From contig NC_080590.1 of NCBI RefSeq assembly GCF_029962835.1, positions 67,481,501-67,545,500 of the forward strand: a stretch of DNA of 64,000 nucleotides. The letters are read 5' to 3'. Numbering within the stretch: the first letter of the stretch is position 1; every line of letters begins with the position of its first letter. Shown here piece after piece: positions 23,891 to 35,849 of the stretch. The position numbers and the translations under genes were made by a program. The stretch comes from Magnolia sinica (taxonomy: Eukaryota; Streptophyta; Magnoliopsida; Magnoliales; Magnoliaceae). Below the pieces are notes generated by a model. The model did no database searches, was not told the origin of the DNA, and saw nothing but the letters and a program-made list of their open reading frames with translations.

Positions 23891-26800
23891 CATATCATTG
23901 CCTATCCCAAGCCTAGATGGATGAGGCTTGTGTCAGGTTGGCTGCCGGCATGAAACTTTTGCTGCAACTTTCATCAATATGACAACCCTTGATAGAGGTG
24001 AATGGCGGAAAAAGGATCCATGTAGTGGAACCCAATTAATTGGAACAAAGCGTAGATGACGATAGCGATGAGAGTTTTAACATCCATCTAGTAGGCATCA
24101 CCCTGCTTCCTCTCTCTCTCTCTCTTTCTCTCAAGGCTGCTTGCTTACTCCTTTACATGGTGTGCCAAAACAGAACGGCATCGACATATATTGGTTTGAG
24201 GGATAAGCAATAGCCGGTCGAGTTTATGATGCACATTTCAACTCAATATATATCAGAACTCTCTAGCTTTGTTCCATGAATGATCTAACTGGTATGAATT
24301 ACTCCAATATTTCCTCTTTTTTCTTCTTCTTTTCTTAATAAAATTTCCACAATCACAATCACAGCATTAGCTGGTAAGGGTGTTGACGCTGACTTCATTG
24401 AAACATTCACGTCCACCTTGATACAAGTTAATTACTTAACAAAAAATTCCCCAATCTGAGCTTTTTAGCTAGTAACGGTCTTATGACCCACTTCATCCAA
24501 ACATTCATGTCCTCTTTTTGCTGCTCCCTCTGTGAGTCTGTGCCATCTAGACTAAATTTTTATAACCGATTGCTTATAATAACAAACGTTTCCTAAGGTA
24601 AATAGAGGATTTGCTAGAAAACTCAAAAATGATATTAATATACAAAGCATTTGCCTACCTCATCACCTTCCACCTTTCCTAGTAAGGGACTGTTGAGTTC
24701 ATGGAAATGGCCAGTCCATGAATTTCAGATTTCATCTGACTGAGGACAAAAAAGGAAGGTGGATTTCATAAATCCTACCTTCATCGATTACTTCCATCTT
24801 ATCCAATGATTTCCTTCGTTTGTTTTGTGTGTTGAGACAATCAGCACTATCAATCCCTACTATTCACACCAATAGATGGCTATAACTGTCCACATTCAAT
24901 CATAAGGACAAATAGTGGATCGCTACATTCTTCCAATCTGGGAGATTGGAGCATGGTCCATCCGTGATGAGGCAGGCTCGAGATGAAGGCCCACTATGGA
25001 TGGGGCTTCTTTTTTTCTTTTCTTTTTTTGACAAAACCTAATGTATGATTGGTTTGTAAAAGTGGGGCCCATGGCTCGAGGAATCTCATAGATTAGACAA
25101 TCTGAGCCATGGAATTTGATGATTCACACCTTAAAAAAACACACACAAAAAAGAAAAAAAAAAGAAAAAAAAGAGGATTGCAACTATCCACATTCAGTTG
25201 TTATGGACGAAGAATATTTTAGAAGAGATGAAAATGACTGGTGTTGGGTGGTGGCATGAGGAACTATAGTCATGAAGCATCACAATGTGAATAATGTCCT
25301 GACATGCCACTTGGGACAAGTGGGTCTCATTGTCATGCAATTTGCCTTTTGGTCCAATGGGCATCACTGTACATAAGCAATGACACCAAAAACGCCCAGA
25401 TTTGGGATCCTAACCCTCCAATCACTGGCAGAAAATAAATAAAAAAATAATAAAATAAAAGTATATCAAAGGTGCGGAAGAAAAGGCTGGTGGATGTTAA
25501 AATTTCCCTTAGAAGTTACTGCCAAGCAAGAGAAGAAATCACTAGTCATTTTGCATGGATTTACAACTTGATTACCAAACCAAAAAAATATTACAAAATT
25601 AATCAAATCCAAATTGGGAAAAATCCAAGGAAACTTTCAAGTTCAAGGATTTATCAAACCAAAAGAATCATTTCCCTAAACCCAAACAGCGCCACCATTC
25701 TGACAAATATTGCCCAAAATTTTAAAATTGTAGAAAGTTGATCAAACAATATCAACGTGTTAATATATTGCAAGATTTTTCAAAATATCGGCAGTTTTTA
25801 TTGCAAAATTATTGCGATTTTAAATGCAAAAAATAGTTGAAAGTTTAAATAATTCATTTTATACCTATATATTTAAAATTTTAATTTATTTTTTAATTTT
25901 TAATATTTTATTTTCAGCAAGTTTTTTTCCCATAATATCATATGAGAAAAACATCAAAATCTGAAAATAATCACGAGAAATTGTCAAGACCTAGATTTAT
26001 CACTATGCTCACCACTTCAATCCAAGTCCTCGAAACCATTTTAGTTCTCCCCCCTCACCCTATTTTCAGCCCCATTCAACTCTCATCATTATTCCCCTTC
26101 TTATCATTATCAGAACCGTCTATAGTTTTCTGGGTAGTTTTTAGGACACACCTCCCAGCCATTATAATACGACTTCCAATTTATTTTATTTTTTTAATCT
26201 CTTATTAGGATTACTCCAAGGCTACTTCATATGACCTCATTCCTACTTCTCTATTCTTTCTACTTTTTCCCACATATCAATCTTTAGTATCCTCATCTCT
26301 ACAACACCCAATCTATGCTTATTCTGACCTCATTCCTAGTTGTATTCTTTCTAGTTTTCCCACATATCCATATTAGTATCCTCATCTCTACGACACCCAA
26401 TCTATGCTTACGCTGCTTTTTAACCACTCTGCCCATAAAGCATATACCCATATGGCTGTGAGAGCACTCGACCATCTTTCTTTTTTCTATCCAGGGCTGA
26501 TGAAGACATAACAGTAGACCATCGTTTGACTGGCTTGGATTATTCACTTTTTTTTCTTTCTTTCTTTTTTTGCCTATATACAATCCAAGTGGGATACCAT
26601 CAACTGGACGGTTAAAAGCATGTCCACCAACCGCATCCAACAAGGTTTGACATAAATTCATAAGGGAATTTTACAAAAGGCTACCTAATTAATATTGAAT
26701 TCACATTTCAATGTCCTTTGAAAAGATTTTCAAATGATTAAACCACTGTCTTGGGAAATTTCTTTAACGGCAAGTTAGGTATGCCTATGAGCAAATGGGT

Positions 26801-27096
26801 CGGCTGCTTTGTAGGGACACACCGTGATGTTTATGGAAAGTCCACGTCATGTTAGATTCAGGGCTAAAAAATCATCTCATCTGTGATTTAGGTGGACCAC
26901 GTAATTAGAAACAGTGTACAGGAAACACTCACTAAACTATTTTCCTTAGTATGGCTCACTTAAATCACCAATAGGACTAATTTTTAGGTCCAATGACAAA
27001 TTTTGGTGTGTCATTTAATGATTGCAGTGGATTTCATGTAATCATCAGGGTGGGCCCTCGAAAAATCAAAGGTAAACATATCTCCTTGTTTGAGTT
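23891..27096. other. Unassigned intergenic sequence
   Basis: No gene was recognised. A (CT)n run lies at 24111-24134. T- and A-rich stretches (25013-25030, 25136-25175) and an AT-rich block (25740-25930) occur. A tandem duplication lies at 26232-26410. The segment around 26790-27060 has MITE-like vocabulary (GACACACCGTGATGTTTATG, AGGTGGACCACGTAAT) but no definable ends. Confidence 0.4.
26232..26410. repeat. Tandem duplication of about 93 bp
   Basis: Two adjacent copies both start TGACCTCATTCCTA and end CACCCAATCTATGCTTA, with several internal differences and small indels. Confidence 0.88.
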
Positions 27097-27961
27097 TATT
27101 TTTTTGCATTGGTGTGCGGGCATGCCAGAATTGTATTTGCGGCTCCAATTCGAAAACCGAACAACAATGATCCCAAGCGCCGAGGTAGGTAGACACATAG
27201 TGTATGACCGAGATTTGAAGAAATCGGTCACCTATTCAACCACTCGCTCGATGTGTAAATTAGATCAAGCGATTTTCAAAGGGTGAGGTTCGTCCTCTGA
27301 TGATGGGTTACTCCTTTGCCTTCCGTACGAAATGACCCTTACAATCGGTTGTGAAGAGCAGCTGAAGAACTCCTTTTCGATAGATGAACCAAATCCATCA
27401 CGCGAGTGTGAACTCAAATTATAGCTAAATATTATCAGCTATTTGATTACCTCTACAGATTACACTACAGAATGTAAACAACAGGCTGCAAAGTAAAGGA
27501 TTATACTAAGAAATGTAATTTACTTGACAGGAACGGTAAAAGATTACACTATGGAATGTAACTTGATCGATAATTTAAAAGGTAATTGAAAGATAAATTT
27601 GGTTTGTTTGGGTTGGTATGAGACGATTTTTCCTATTGTAATCATATTTTATTTATAGTTTTGATCCAGCTGTTCTGGATCCTTCCCACGTTCCGATGGT
27701 TATGATAACCGTTCTCCATTACTTGATTTCTGGATGCTTCCCACGTTCCGGTTCTTTTAATTCTCCTTGAGCCACCTGTTGTGCTGCTGCTCTAGCTTGA
27801 CTGCTTTCCTTTCGACCGCTTTTAGTGCTACATGGCACCGATTGATACGTTGTGGGTCTGCTTCCCGAGACACCTCCGTACATTTCTGTAAGCCGATCTC
27901 TGAGTGCAGCATGCGTATTCATACAAATCACACATAACCTACTTTGATTGGTTTCTACACA
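27097..27961 (-). mobile_element. 3' LTR of the Tat element
   Basis: It aligns along its whole length with the copy at 38429-39307, sharing CGGCTCCAATTCG, CACCTATTCAACCACTCGCT and TTTGCCTTCCGTACGAAA among others. On minus it starts TGTGTAGAAACCAATC; the other copy starts TGTCAAGAACAATC. The inner side, where a polypurine tract would be expected, is not clearly purine-rich. Confidence 0.85.
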
Positions 27962-28224
27962 GTATCGTCGTTGTAGGCCGAACATTGCCCCTACGTCGTT
28001 GTACCTCTGGCAGAGAGGTGATAGCAATGCAAGACCCTTCATTAATGGGCACATTAAATGCGTACACGCGTCGCTTGGACGATAACCGCCTTCGACCACT
28101 TCCTCGTAATGTGTCAGGGTCGATCGCGTGAAATTGAGTCGTCGGAGTATCCCCGCGTTGACACGTGTCCCTTTCGTCAATCTTGCCAAAATCATAATGA
28201 TGGCTTAATAAATGCTCTCTCTCC

Positions 28225-28340
28225 TCGGCCGATATAAGCGTCGTTTTAAAACTTCTTCTTCTTTTAACGCTCTCAGTTTCCTCTCCTAACTCTGATTTTC
28301 TTCCAGAAAACCTTCATCTCCTTTTGCTCGATTTGCAATG
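28225..28340 (+). promoter_or_regulatory. Putative promoter and leader of the antisense PMD frame
   Basis: CGGCCGATATAAGCGTC, a TATA-like box near 28231, is followed by a pyrimidine-rich leader of about 100 bases and then the first ATG of the PMD frame. The position implies that the frame has its own promoter instead of using the LTR, which points the other way. No transcript evidence is available. Confidence 0.4.
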
Positions 28341-31300
28341 GCTGCTTCTTCTTCATCCACCCCTTCCCTCAACCAGATGGATATCATGGCAGTGATGGAT
28401 CTTCTCGCAAGAAAATACGCTAAAAAATGGTATTCAAATCACCACTGGGTAGCGAATACGTCTACTTGGGACCTGCATTCTTCACCGAGGTAAAAGTGGA
28501 TGAAATCAGGCTGCTAGATCCATTCTTCCCCATTTGCCCTGGGGAGAATATCTTGATTCGATCTGGCTCCATTCCTAACCTAGCAAACGCCCTAAAAACT
28601 CCACGGATCTGGCCGAAACCCCTTCAAGATTGGGATGCCTGTTGCATGCGAGTATCCTCATAACACAAGGAGACATGGAAAGAACTCGGCATCTACGAAT
28701 GCATCAAACTCTCTGTTCAAGAGTATCCGGCGAATCCACCCCTTTTGCTTAAACTATCGGCGTTCTGGAGCATGTCGACCAACTCTTTTTTGTTTGGTTA
28801 CGGTCCGATGAGCCCAACCATTAAAGATATCTCCCACCTGACCGAGTTGGCTCAACCATTAAAGATATCTCTCACCTAACCGAGTTGCCACCCTTTGGCA
28901 TGACTTTGTTTCCAAGCTCTATTGCCAGATGACGCAAAAATTTCCTGAGCAAGTCTGCCAAGGCCTAGACCCATTTTATGAAGGCCTACCACAAATTCGA
29001 AGGCTGGTCGATGAGGATGAGCATACAACGTTTCTACTCCTCTAGATATATCGTCACCTTCTGTGTGTGAGCGCTCAATAAGTCACCACAGAATACGTCT
29101 CTTTTGCCGAGGATCTTTCTTGGGGCATCAAGGTCGCCTTGACGCCTTTCGTTATCGACCACCTGTATCGGGGTCTCTACGAGACCATTCACAAAGGACT
29201 GCAACCTGCTAGAAGGCTACTATGGCTCCTGTAGATGTGGTTCTATGCTTATTTCTGCCCTTCTTTGTTTCGCCATGACATGCACGAAGGAAATTCGTAT
29301 TACTCTTTTGGTAATTAAATTCTACATTTCCTCCAAGAGAATCTCACAGTCGAGTCTTATCTCTAGGGCTTCTTCATCCTTAATAAAACCAAGAAAAAAT
29401 GGACCTTCATGCCTTTCTCTTAGGGAGAAGTGTATAGACTAGGCTGGCTCACTGGCCAGTTTGAGCCAGATGATGAGGCGGTGGCTGATTAGACGCATCA
29501 GGCATGGGGAAGTTATTTCCTTAGCCGCGACCTTCCGTATGGAGGCTCAATCGAGTAAGGAAACAATGTTAAAGTCGGGATCGAACAATATTATCCCTCG
29601 TTGTTCGCTCGATAGTTTTCCTAGTCAAGTGCATTTCCTACCCTCTCACGCACAAGTCATGCAACCAACCACCCTACAGTCACCTGGAAGTGCTTAACTC
29701 AAGTGTGTACACCATGCTTAATGCTTCTTACCATCAAGAGGCGAAGATTCTCAAGCTCTCCATCTATCCTAATCTATCGCAGGTCATGGATAGTTTCTTT
29801 GGTTGGTGGGAACATCATTATACTCGTTTGCTAAAGAATAGGGATCCTGCCAAGCTTATCGGCCACTTTGCCTCTCAGATAGGCAAGAAAAGAACAACTG
29901 CTCCTTCGACTGCCCCTTCTGTCATGCCCCGAAATCCGGGTACAGAGTGTGTACCCTCAGACCCGAGTTTCAGTTCGTAACTCGTACACAAAGTGTACTA
30001 ATTTAATTCCTTAATCAGTTTAATTAGAGATGATAATTATATTCAGTCTAAATTCCACCATAATCTCAATCACGCATACATAATACTTAGCACCAATCAA
30101 CCAGACATATATAAATCTTGACAACCCTTAAAATAAAATAAACCTTAAAAATAATTGATTTGTTATATCATTGTACTATAATTGTGTTTATTCCATACTA
30201 ACATTATTTCAATGAAATAAATATAAATAATTCATTAAAATCTCAAAATCAATACCAATATGCATTATGCGTTAATCAAACTGCACTAACAAATAATCAC
30301 ATAATGAAAAATTATCTAATGCCGCCACTTCATCTTCAGATAAGTGTGGCCATGTTTCACATGGATCATGGTCAGGTACGGTGCATCCTTCTGGTTATCA
30401 TCTGCTAAAGGCTCCTCTGTACGGTTTTTCCATCAATAAAAAGGTAAGCTGGCCAGGCATAGTGAAATAACCCAGCATGATTCATAATGATATCAATTAA
30501 AATAACATAAAAATGCATGCACAATGATATGTATGCAAATGGTGTATGAATGCATCAGATAGGGTGATCGTTCATCTGCTTGGTTTAGAGGTCATCAACC
30601 CGCATCCACCCGTTGGGTACGCTTCCACCTTTCGGTAAGCTTGGGCATAGCCCGCATCTGGTAACGCTCTATCAGGATCAACATTTCTTATAGGGAGGGC
30701 CCCTAGGATCGACCCTGCATTATGTAAATGTAATGAATGATGGATGATATGTAAATGCATATTTTTCCTATTTAGCATAGTTGTCTTGATCAGAATATTC
30801 ACATATGAATTTAGCGTACAAATATCTTAACAAAATACTTAAATTAGTATATCAATCAATCAAACAATCACAAATGATTTATTTTAATTTTAATAAATTA
30901 TGAGACAAGTTGGGTTACTCACCTGAGTCTAATAGTGTAGAATCCACAAGGTAAATGAGTTGGTTTGAATTCAGAGATCCTATCAGTTATATCAACAACA
31001 TTATTATTCATATATTTTTATTACATGGTGGGGCCACCTTTGATATACATCCTGGGTGGCCAAATCTTAAATAATTAAATAATTAAAATTATATGTTTAT
31101 GTAAATTTAATTATCAAGATTTAGATTTTCTTTTTAAGATCCTGAAATTGAATGTCAAATAATTAATCGAGGTGGCCCATCAGATGATTGGATCATCCAG
31201 ATTCTTGAGGTATTATGATGTTTTGCCTCTACACGTTAGATGGATGGTGTGAATCTAACCACACATACACCAATAGCCCATCTCGACCTTATACGCTAAG

Positions 31301-32354
31301 TGATACCAACACTTGCGCAGAAATCTAAGATTCCTTTATTAAACACTTTTAAATCTGACTAATGTGGCCTATCTGATTGTCAAATTAATCTAAAAATTAT
31401 GGCCCTTGTATATTTTGACCTTAGGGATCATATGATTCATACAGATCTATCTTAGCATAATAAGATTTCATCCATTCAATATATTCCTAAAATATTACTA
31501 ACTAGATCTGAAATCATAAAAACATTACTTTATTAAAATTTACTCTGCACACCTATATGATGATGGTGTGGATGATCCACACCATCCATTGTATAGATCA
31601 AAAAGAAATTAACAACATAATAAAAAAATTAAAAAGATCTAACAATTAGAACTTACCTGATCGAGCCTTCTTAGAATTTCCTCTTCCTTTTACTTTAGGG
31701 CTTCCTATCTCATTTTTTTTAATGTAGAAACCTTCCGTATTCCTTTTTAAAGAAAATTCTCATAAGATAGGATGAGCAAATATTCCTTCCTTATCCTAAA
31801 TTTAAATATTTTTTTAAAGACATTAGATAAAAAATTATTATTACTACTTCAAGAATTGATCTATAAACCTCTCTCTCAATTAAGAACATCTCTACCAACT
31901 CAACTATTGACTTGTTTTTATTTTTTATTTAAAAATAAAATCTTTAAATATTTATTTTAATTTTTTTAATGCACCAAAATTTAGGGTTGTTACACCTCCT
32001 ACTAAGAAGGTACCTAACAAGCCGAGAACCATATCGGCCTCTCCCCCTCCTCCAATTCCATCGACTGAGGTTGTTGTCCTAATCAACCAAGAGGTCACTA
32101 TGTCTGACTTTGATACTCCAGTCTCCACTCCACAACCATTGACAGCCCCAGAGAAGATTTCTGATTTGAGAGCTCCGCCCGCTCCACCTCCAAAAGAATC
32201 AGTCCTTACTCTACAACATGTTAGTCCTCTTAAGCTATATTCAATAATAGAAGATCGACCGCTACCAACATCTGTAGGGTCGCATCGACCGTCAGGTACT
32301 TCCTCAGCCAAAGTCATATCCTCTTTTGAAACTTATTTTAAAATCACATACTAG
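28338..32354 (+). pseudogene. Plant mobile domain (PMD) protein frame, antisense in Tat element
   Basis: From the ATG the product starts MAASSSSTPSLNQMDIMAVM. After an early frameshift near 28425 it continues SEYVYLGPAFFTEVKVDEIR, LGIYECIKLSVQEYPANPPL and FWSMSTNSFLFGYGPMSPT, a typical PMD order (28450-28850). A tail with SSVYTMLNASYHQEAKILKL and WEHHYTRLLKNR lies near 29693-29850. A Pro/Thr-rich end (ISASPPPPIPSTEVVV) resumes after the inserted solo LTR and stops at 32352-32354. Stops at 28661 and 28878 and a short duplication of KDISHLTEL near 28825-28890 show that it is dead. PMD is known from host MAIL/MAIN proteins and from transposons; its function in retroelements is not established. 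Confidence 0.75.
29920..31994 (-). mobile_element. Solo LTR inside the PMD frame
   Basis: On minus it starts TGTAACAACCCTAAATTTTG and ends GATTTCGGGGCATGACA, with matching short inverted termini. The five flanking bases are CCTTC (left) and CCTCC (right), a TSD with one mismatch. No internal region or coding sequence is present. PMD-type coding sequence continues on both sides, so the LTR landed in the frame and its internal part was lost, presumably by LTR-LTR recombination. Confidence 0.78.
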
Positions 32355-33330
32355 CCTAGCCTCTCTATTGCTGACTACTCGAAAGAGATTGAGGAAGGTC
32401 TGAAACATCACCAGGAAGCCCATTTTAATTTTGCCTGCACAGTTAAAAATAAATTTTCGGAAGAAGTTAACATGACTCAAGAATCTTTGTAACTCATTCG
32501 ATGGCCGAGTATTGATCACGGCCTGAGCCTTGTTCCAATCAACTTCGATCCCTCTTTAGTGCGTGTGGAACCCTAAGAATTTACCAACCGAGACCCTAAA
32601 GGCACATTTCAAAGGGTTCAATTTTAATTAATGAAGTGTCATTCGTTCAAAGGACTTGCGCAAGTGGACCATATACTCGGCCGCACTAGTTAATTTGACT
32701 ACAACATCATCCACATAGACTTCCAGAAGCGGCAGATCATATCATGGAAGATTGTGTTCATTGCTCTTTGGAATGTGGCCCCCACATTCTTTAATCTGAA
32801 GGGCATCACTACCCAACAATACATTCCCAATGGCCCAGGACACTTAAATGCTGCTTTCGGCACATTGTCTAATACTATATAGATCTGATTATATTCGGAA
32901 TGCTCATCCATAAAAGACACAATCCCATGTCTAGCAGCTTAATCGATGAGCTGATCGGCCACCGGCATGGGGTATTCGTCCTTTTGTGTGGCCATGTTTA
33001 GATTTCTAAAGTCGATACACACCCTCAACTTATTATTCTTTTTCATCACCGAAACCACATTTGATATCCATTCCACATATTTGATCGGTCGGATAAAACC
33101 GGCCTTTAGGAGTCGCTCGATCTCCTCTTTGATTTTGAGGGTAACTTCGGCCGTCATCTGTCTAGGCTGCTGCTTGTACGTCCGATAACTTTTTTTCATG
33201 GGTAATTTGTGCTCAACCAGGGATTGATCAAGCTCTGGCATTTTATGATAATCCTACGTAAAGCAGTCGACAAACTCCGAGAGCAGCTTTATTAACTCCT
33301 TCTCAGGAGGTTGCAACAAGTCGCTTATGA
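32300..33330 (-). pseudogene. Tat-lineage RT domain
   Basis: Minus-strand frames give EEIERLLKAGFIRPIKYVEW, VVSVMKKNNKLRVCIDFRNL and KDEYPMPVADQLID near 33150-32945. Then comes ATFQRAMNTIFHD and, in a shifted frame, EVYVDDVV (about 32700-32730), so the catalytic aspartates survive. The connecting segment ELQRFLSHVNFFRKFIFN lies near 32490-32440. After AGKIK, near 32430, homology stops abruptly and only the opposite-strand PMD tail is seen; RNase H and integrase are missing. At the upstream side the pol sequence is cut by the hAT-like element. Confidence 0.85.
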
Positions 33331-33619
33331 ACATTGGCTTTAGATCCTATTTCGTACCTAAATTGATCTCAACTAGGGGTGAACATCGAGCCGAACCGAG
33401 TCGAGCTGGCCTCAGCTCGGCTCGACTTGGTCACCAGGCACACCCAGCTCGAACTCGGCTCGGCTCGGTGATCGAGCCAACATCTCCAGCTCGAACTCGT
33501 CTCGGTCAACAATTGAACCAGTTCGAGCCGAGTTCAAGCCAGTTTCGAGCTTCGAGGATTTGCTGTTGGGTTTTGGTGGAGAGAAAAAGAGTTGAATGCG
33601 TGCGCTTGAACAAAAATGG

Positions 33620-33883
33620 ATTGTCCAGAGAGAGAGAGAGAGAGAGACCTTTTTCTTCCATCCAGTAAGAGCAGTCGAGCAAGGAGTTCAACAGAGAGAA
33701 CTTCAGGGCCCTCACTTGCCATTTTAAGCCCTTCCAAGGGAAAGAAGAAGAATAATAAGAGTGAAATAGAAAATAGAAAATAGAAAAGAAAATCAAAGAA
33801 GGGAAAATATCTCTCTTTGAAATTTGAAACAAAAAGCACAAAAGTAGAGTTGTAGCAAATAAGACGGTGACAAACGAGAGAGT

Positions 33884-33920
<37 letters not shown>
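33620..33920. repeat. Two (GA)n microsatellites within the hAT-like element
   Basis: GA runs occur at about 33629-33648 and 33890-33920. A further GAGAGAGAGAGA run lies at 33931-33942, and the intervening 240 bases are AG-rich. Confidence 0.9.
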
Positions 33921-33923
<3 letters not shown>

Positions 33924-34041
33924 GAGAGGTGAGAGAGAGAGAGAAGGTGATTACCGATTTAGGGTTTTTATTTTTGAAAGTTTGGGGTCGGGCGGCGTGT
34001 TTTCAAAAGGGTAAAGGGATTAGGGAATATATATATATATA

Positions 34042-34590
34042 GGGAAAAGGTACTATGCGCTTGACCTCACGATTAGCTCCTGTGAGGTCGAGCTGTGTGG
34101 GCCCCACCGTGATGCGTGTCGACCATCAACACTGTGCATTTGATGGGTACCCTCTAAATTATGGGACATCCCAAAAATCAGCCGTATACGAAACTCAGGT
34201 GGGCCATACCATCTAAAATCATGTGAAACACCGTTAAAACATATAAAAGTACTTGGTGGGGCCCACCTGAGTTTTGAATGTTGTTGAAACTTAGTCTGAA
34301 CCCTCATGCAAGTGGGACACACATAATGGATGGGCTGGATTTGCAAACCACATCTCGGTGGGCCCAAAAAATGGATTATGAATGTTTTAATGTTGCACGA
34401 CCCCTCCCCACTTTTGTATGTGGTGTGGCCCACATAAGTCACGGATTGACTTGATTTTTGAGACCTAGGCCCACGATGGAATGGTGCATCTGACTGATGG
34501 GTTAGATGTTCAAAACGCATCACGGTGGGGCCCACACAGCTCGACCTCATGGGACGGACTTGTGAGGTCGAGCGCATAGTACCTTTTCCC
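34042..34590 (+). mobile_element. Foldback MITE (family M, copy M1) in an (AT)n tract
   Basis: The termini are near-perfect inverted repeats: GGGAAAAGGTACTATGCGCT at left matches the inverted right end exactly over 20 bases, and similarity continues through CGACCTCAC into GTGTGGGCCCCACCGTGATG. The whole element folds back on itself with a more diverged interior. Left flank is (AT)7; right flank is (AT)10 followed by (AC)10. No coding sequence. Long TIRs suggest a Mutator-like origin, but the TSD cannot be read inside a microsatellite. I use this copy to define the plus orientation of family M. Confidence 0.85.

Positions 34591-34631
<41 letters not shown>
34591..34631. repeat. (AT)n(AC)n microsatellite
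   Basis: Ten AT units change directly into ten AC units at the right end of the MITE. Confidence 0.97.
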
Positions 34632-34632
<1 letters not shown>

Positions 34633-34827
34633 TACATGATCGAGTCGGACCGAGTCAAGCTGAGTTTCGATCCGAGTCGATTCGAGCTGGGGTCAACTCG
34701 AGATCGGCTTGAACTCATTTTCGAGCTGTACAAAATGGCCTGACTCAGATCGAACTCAGTTTCGAGTTAGGCCGAGTCAAGCGAGCTAACTGAGCTAGCT
34801 CGGTTAGTGTACACCCCTAATCTCAAC

Positions 34828-35600
34828 CAATCGATCCTGGACTTGCGGTAGAGAATCTTCCTTTTTCTTCTGGTGGTTCTTCAAACTCGATACTGTCTTC
34901 GTCGGTCGATTCTCCCAACTCGGCCGAATTCACAAAGCATCCTTCATTAGCTTCCTCCGGGCTCTCTTCGAGCCTTTTTATTCTGGTCGTGAAGTTAACC
35001 CAGTTTGCTTCATTCCTTGGCATCCCAATTATGGGATCTTTTCAATGGTACAGCGGGAGATTGGCCGATATAGAACAATGTCCTTCGGTTGGTTATCATT
35101 AGCCTGGGTGATTTCCGAAATAGCCTACACAGTGCTATTTGGGTTCTTCCTTACTGTGATTCTAGTAGGGCGGTCGAACTTATTCCTCTCGGTAAACTGA
35201 TAGGTCCTACCTCTTCGCCATAGTAATAAGTTCCATTGGCATTCAACGTGGCCAAAAATGGTTTGTTGTCGACCAAGACTAGCTCGACCTTGTTTTGGTT
35301 CCAAAACAACACGAATTGGTGAAGAGAGGATGGGATACAAGTAAAAGAATGGATCCAATCCCTTCCTAACAATGAGTTGTAGCTTGATGAAGTATTGACA
35401 AAAAAATGGTGCCAAGACTATTTTTGTTGCCATGATCAAATCGACCAGCAAGACACCGTGCGTGTTCGTGACGTGGCCGGGAAAATTGCTAACAGTCACT
35501 TCTGATGGGATTAGATCAGTTGTAGTCTTTCCTAGCTTGGCTATCATTCTGGTAACAAATTCACTGCAACCCATTATCAACCAAGATTTTGGTAACAGGG
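34828..35600 (-). pseudogene. Tat-lineage protease and adjoining pol region
   Basis: Minus-strand frames give RMIAKLGKTTTDLIPSEVTV, HGVLLVDLIMATKI (about 35540-35410) and LGRDWIHSFTCIPSSLHQFV (about 35368-35310). A NKPFLATLNANGTYYYGEEVG stretch follows near 35265-35205. This is the arrangement of Tat/Ogre proteases and the spacer before RT. The frame shifts several times. The left part (34830-35020) is acidic (ESPEEANEGCF) and corresponds to the linker before RT. Confidence 0.78.
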
Positions 35601-35849
35601 CATTCGTCGAGGTGAACTGATATATATAATGACTTTAGATATTGTGTCATATCGCGAGTAGGCTTGTCGATGATTACCCTTTCGGATACACCCCTGGTTG
35701 CGACGGTGATTGTGTCGACGTGTAGTGTTTCGTCGACTTTGGATTCATTTCTTTGCCCTCTTTGAATGGGAAAGAAGCATGTTATATGATCACCGAAGGA
35801 GCGTGTTCTTCTACATCACCGACCATTCTGTTGGGTTAAGTAGGCCTCG

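Larger units (their letters stand above)
33374..34819. mobile_element. hAT-like element with perfect 8-bp TSD, itself interrupted
   Basis: ATCTCAAC stands on both sides (33366-33373 and 34820-34827). The termini are TAGGGGTGAACA and, inverted, TAGGGGTGTACA. Subterminal zones are rich in GAGCTCGG/CGAGCCGA words in both orientations, as in many plant hAT MITEs. A central part holds two (GA)n tracts and no transposase. Removing the internal foldback MITE and its microsatellite leaves roughly 0.85 kb. Confidence 0.88.

Noticed and set aside
34053..34628. 191-residue minus-strand frame
   Set aside because: It lies wholly over the non-coding foldback MITE M1; similar frames over M2, M3, M4, M5 and M6 reflect the same repeat.
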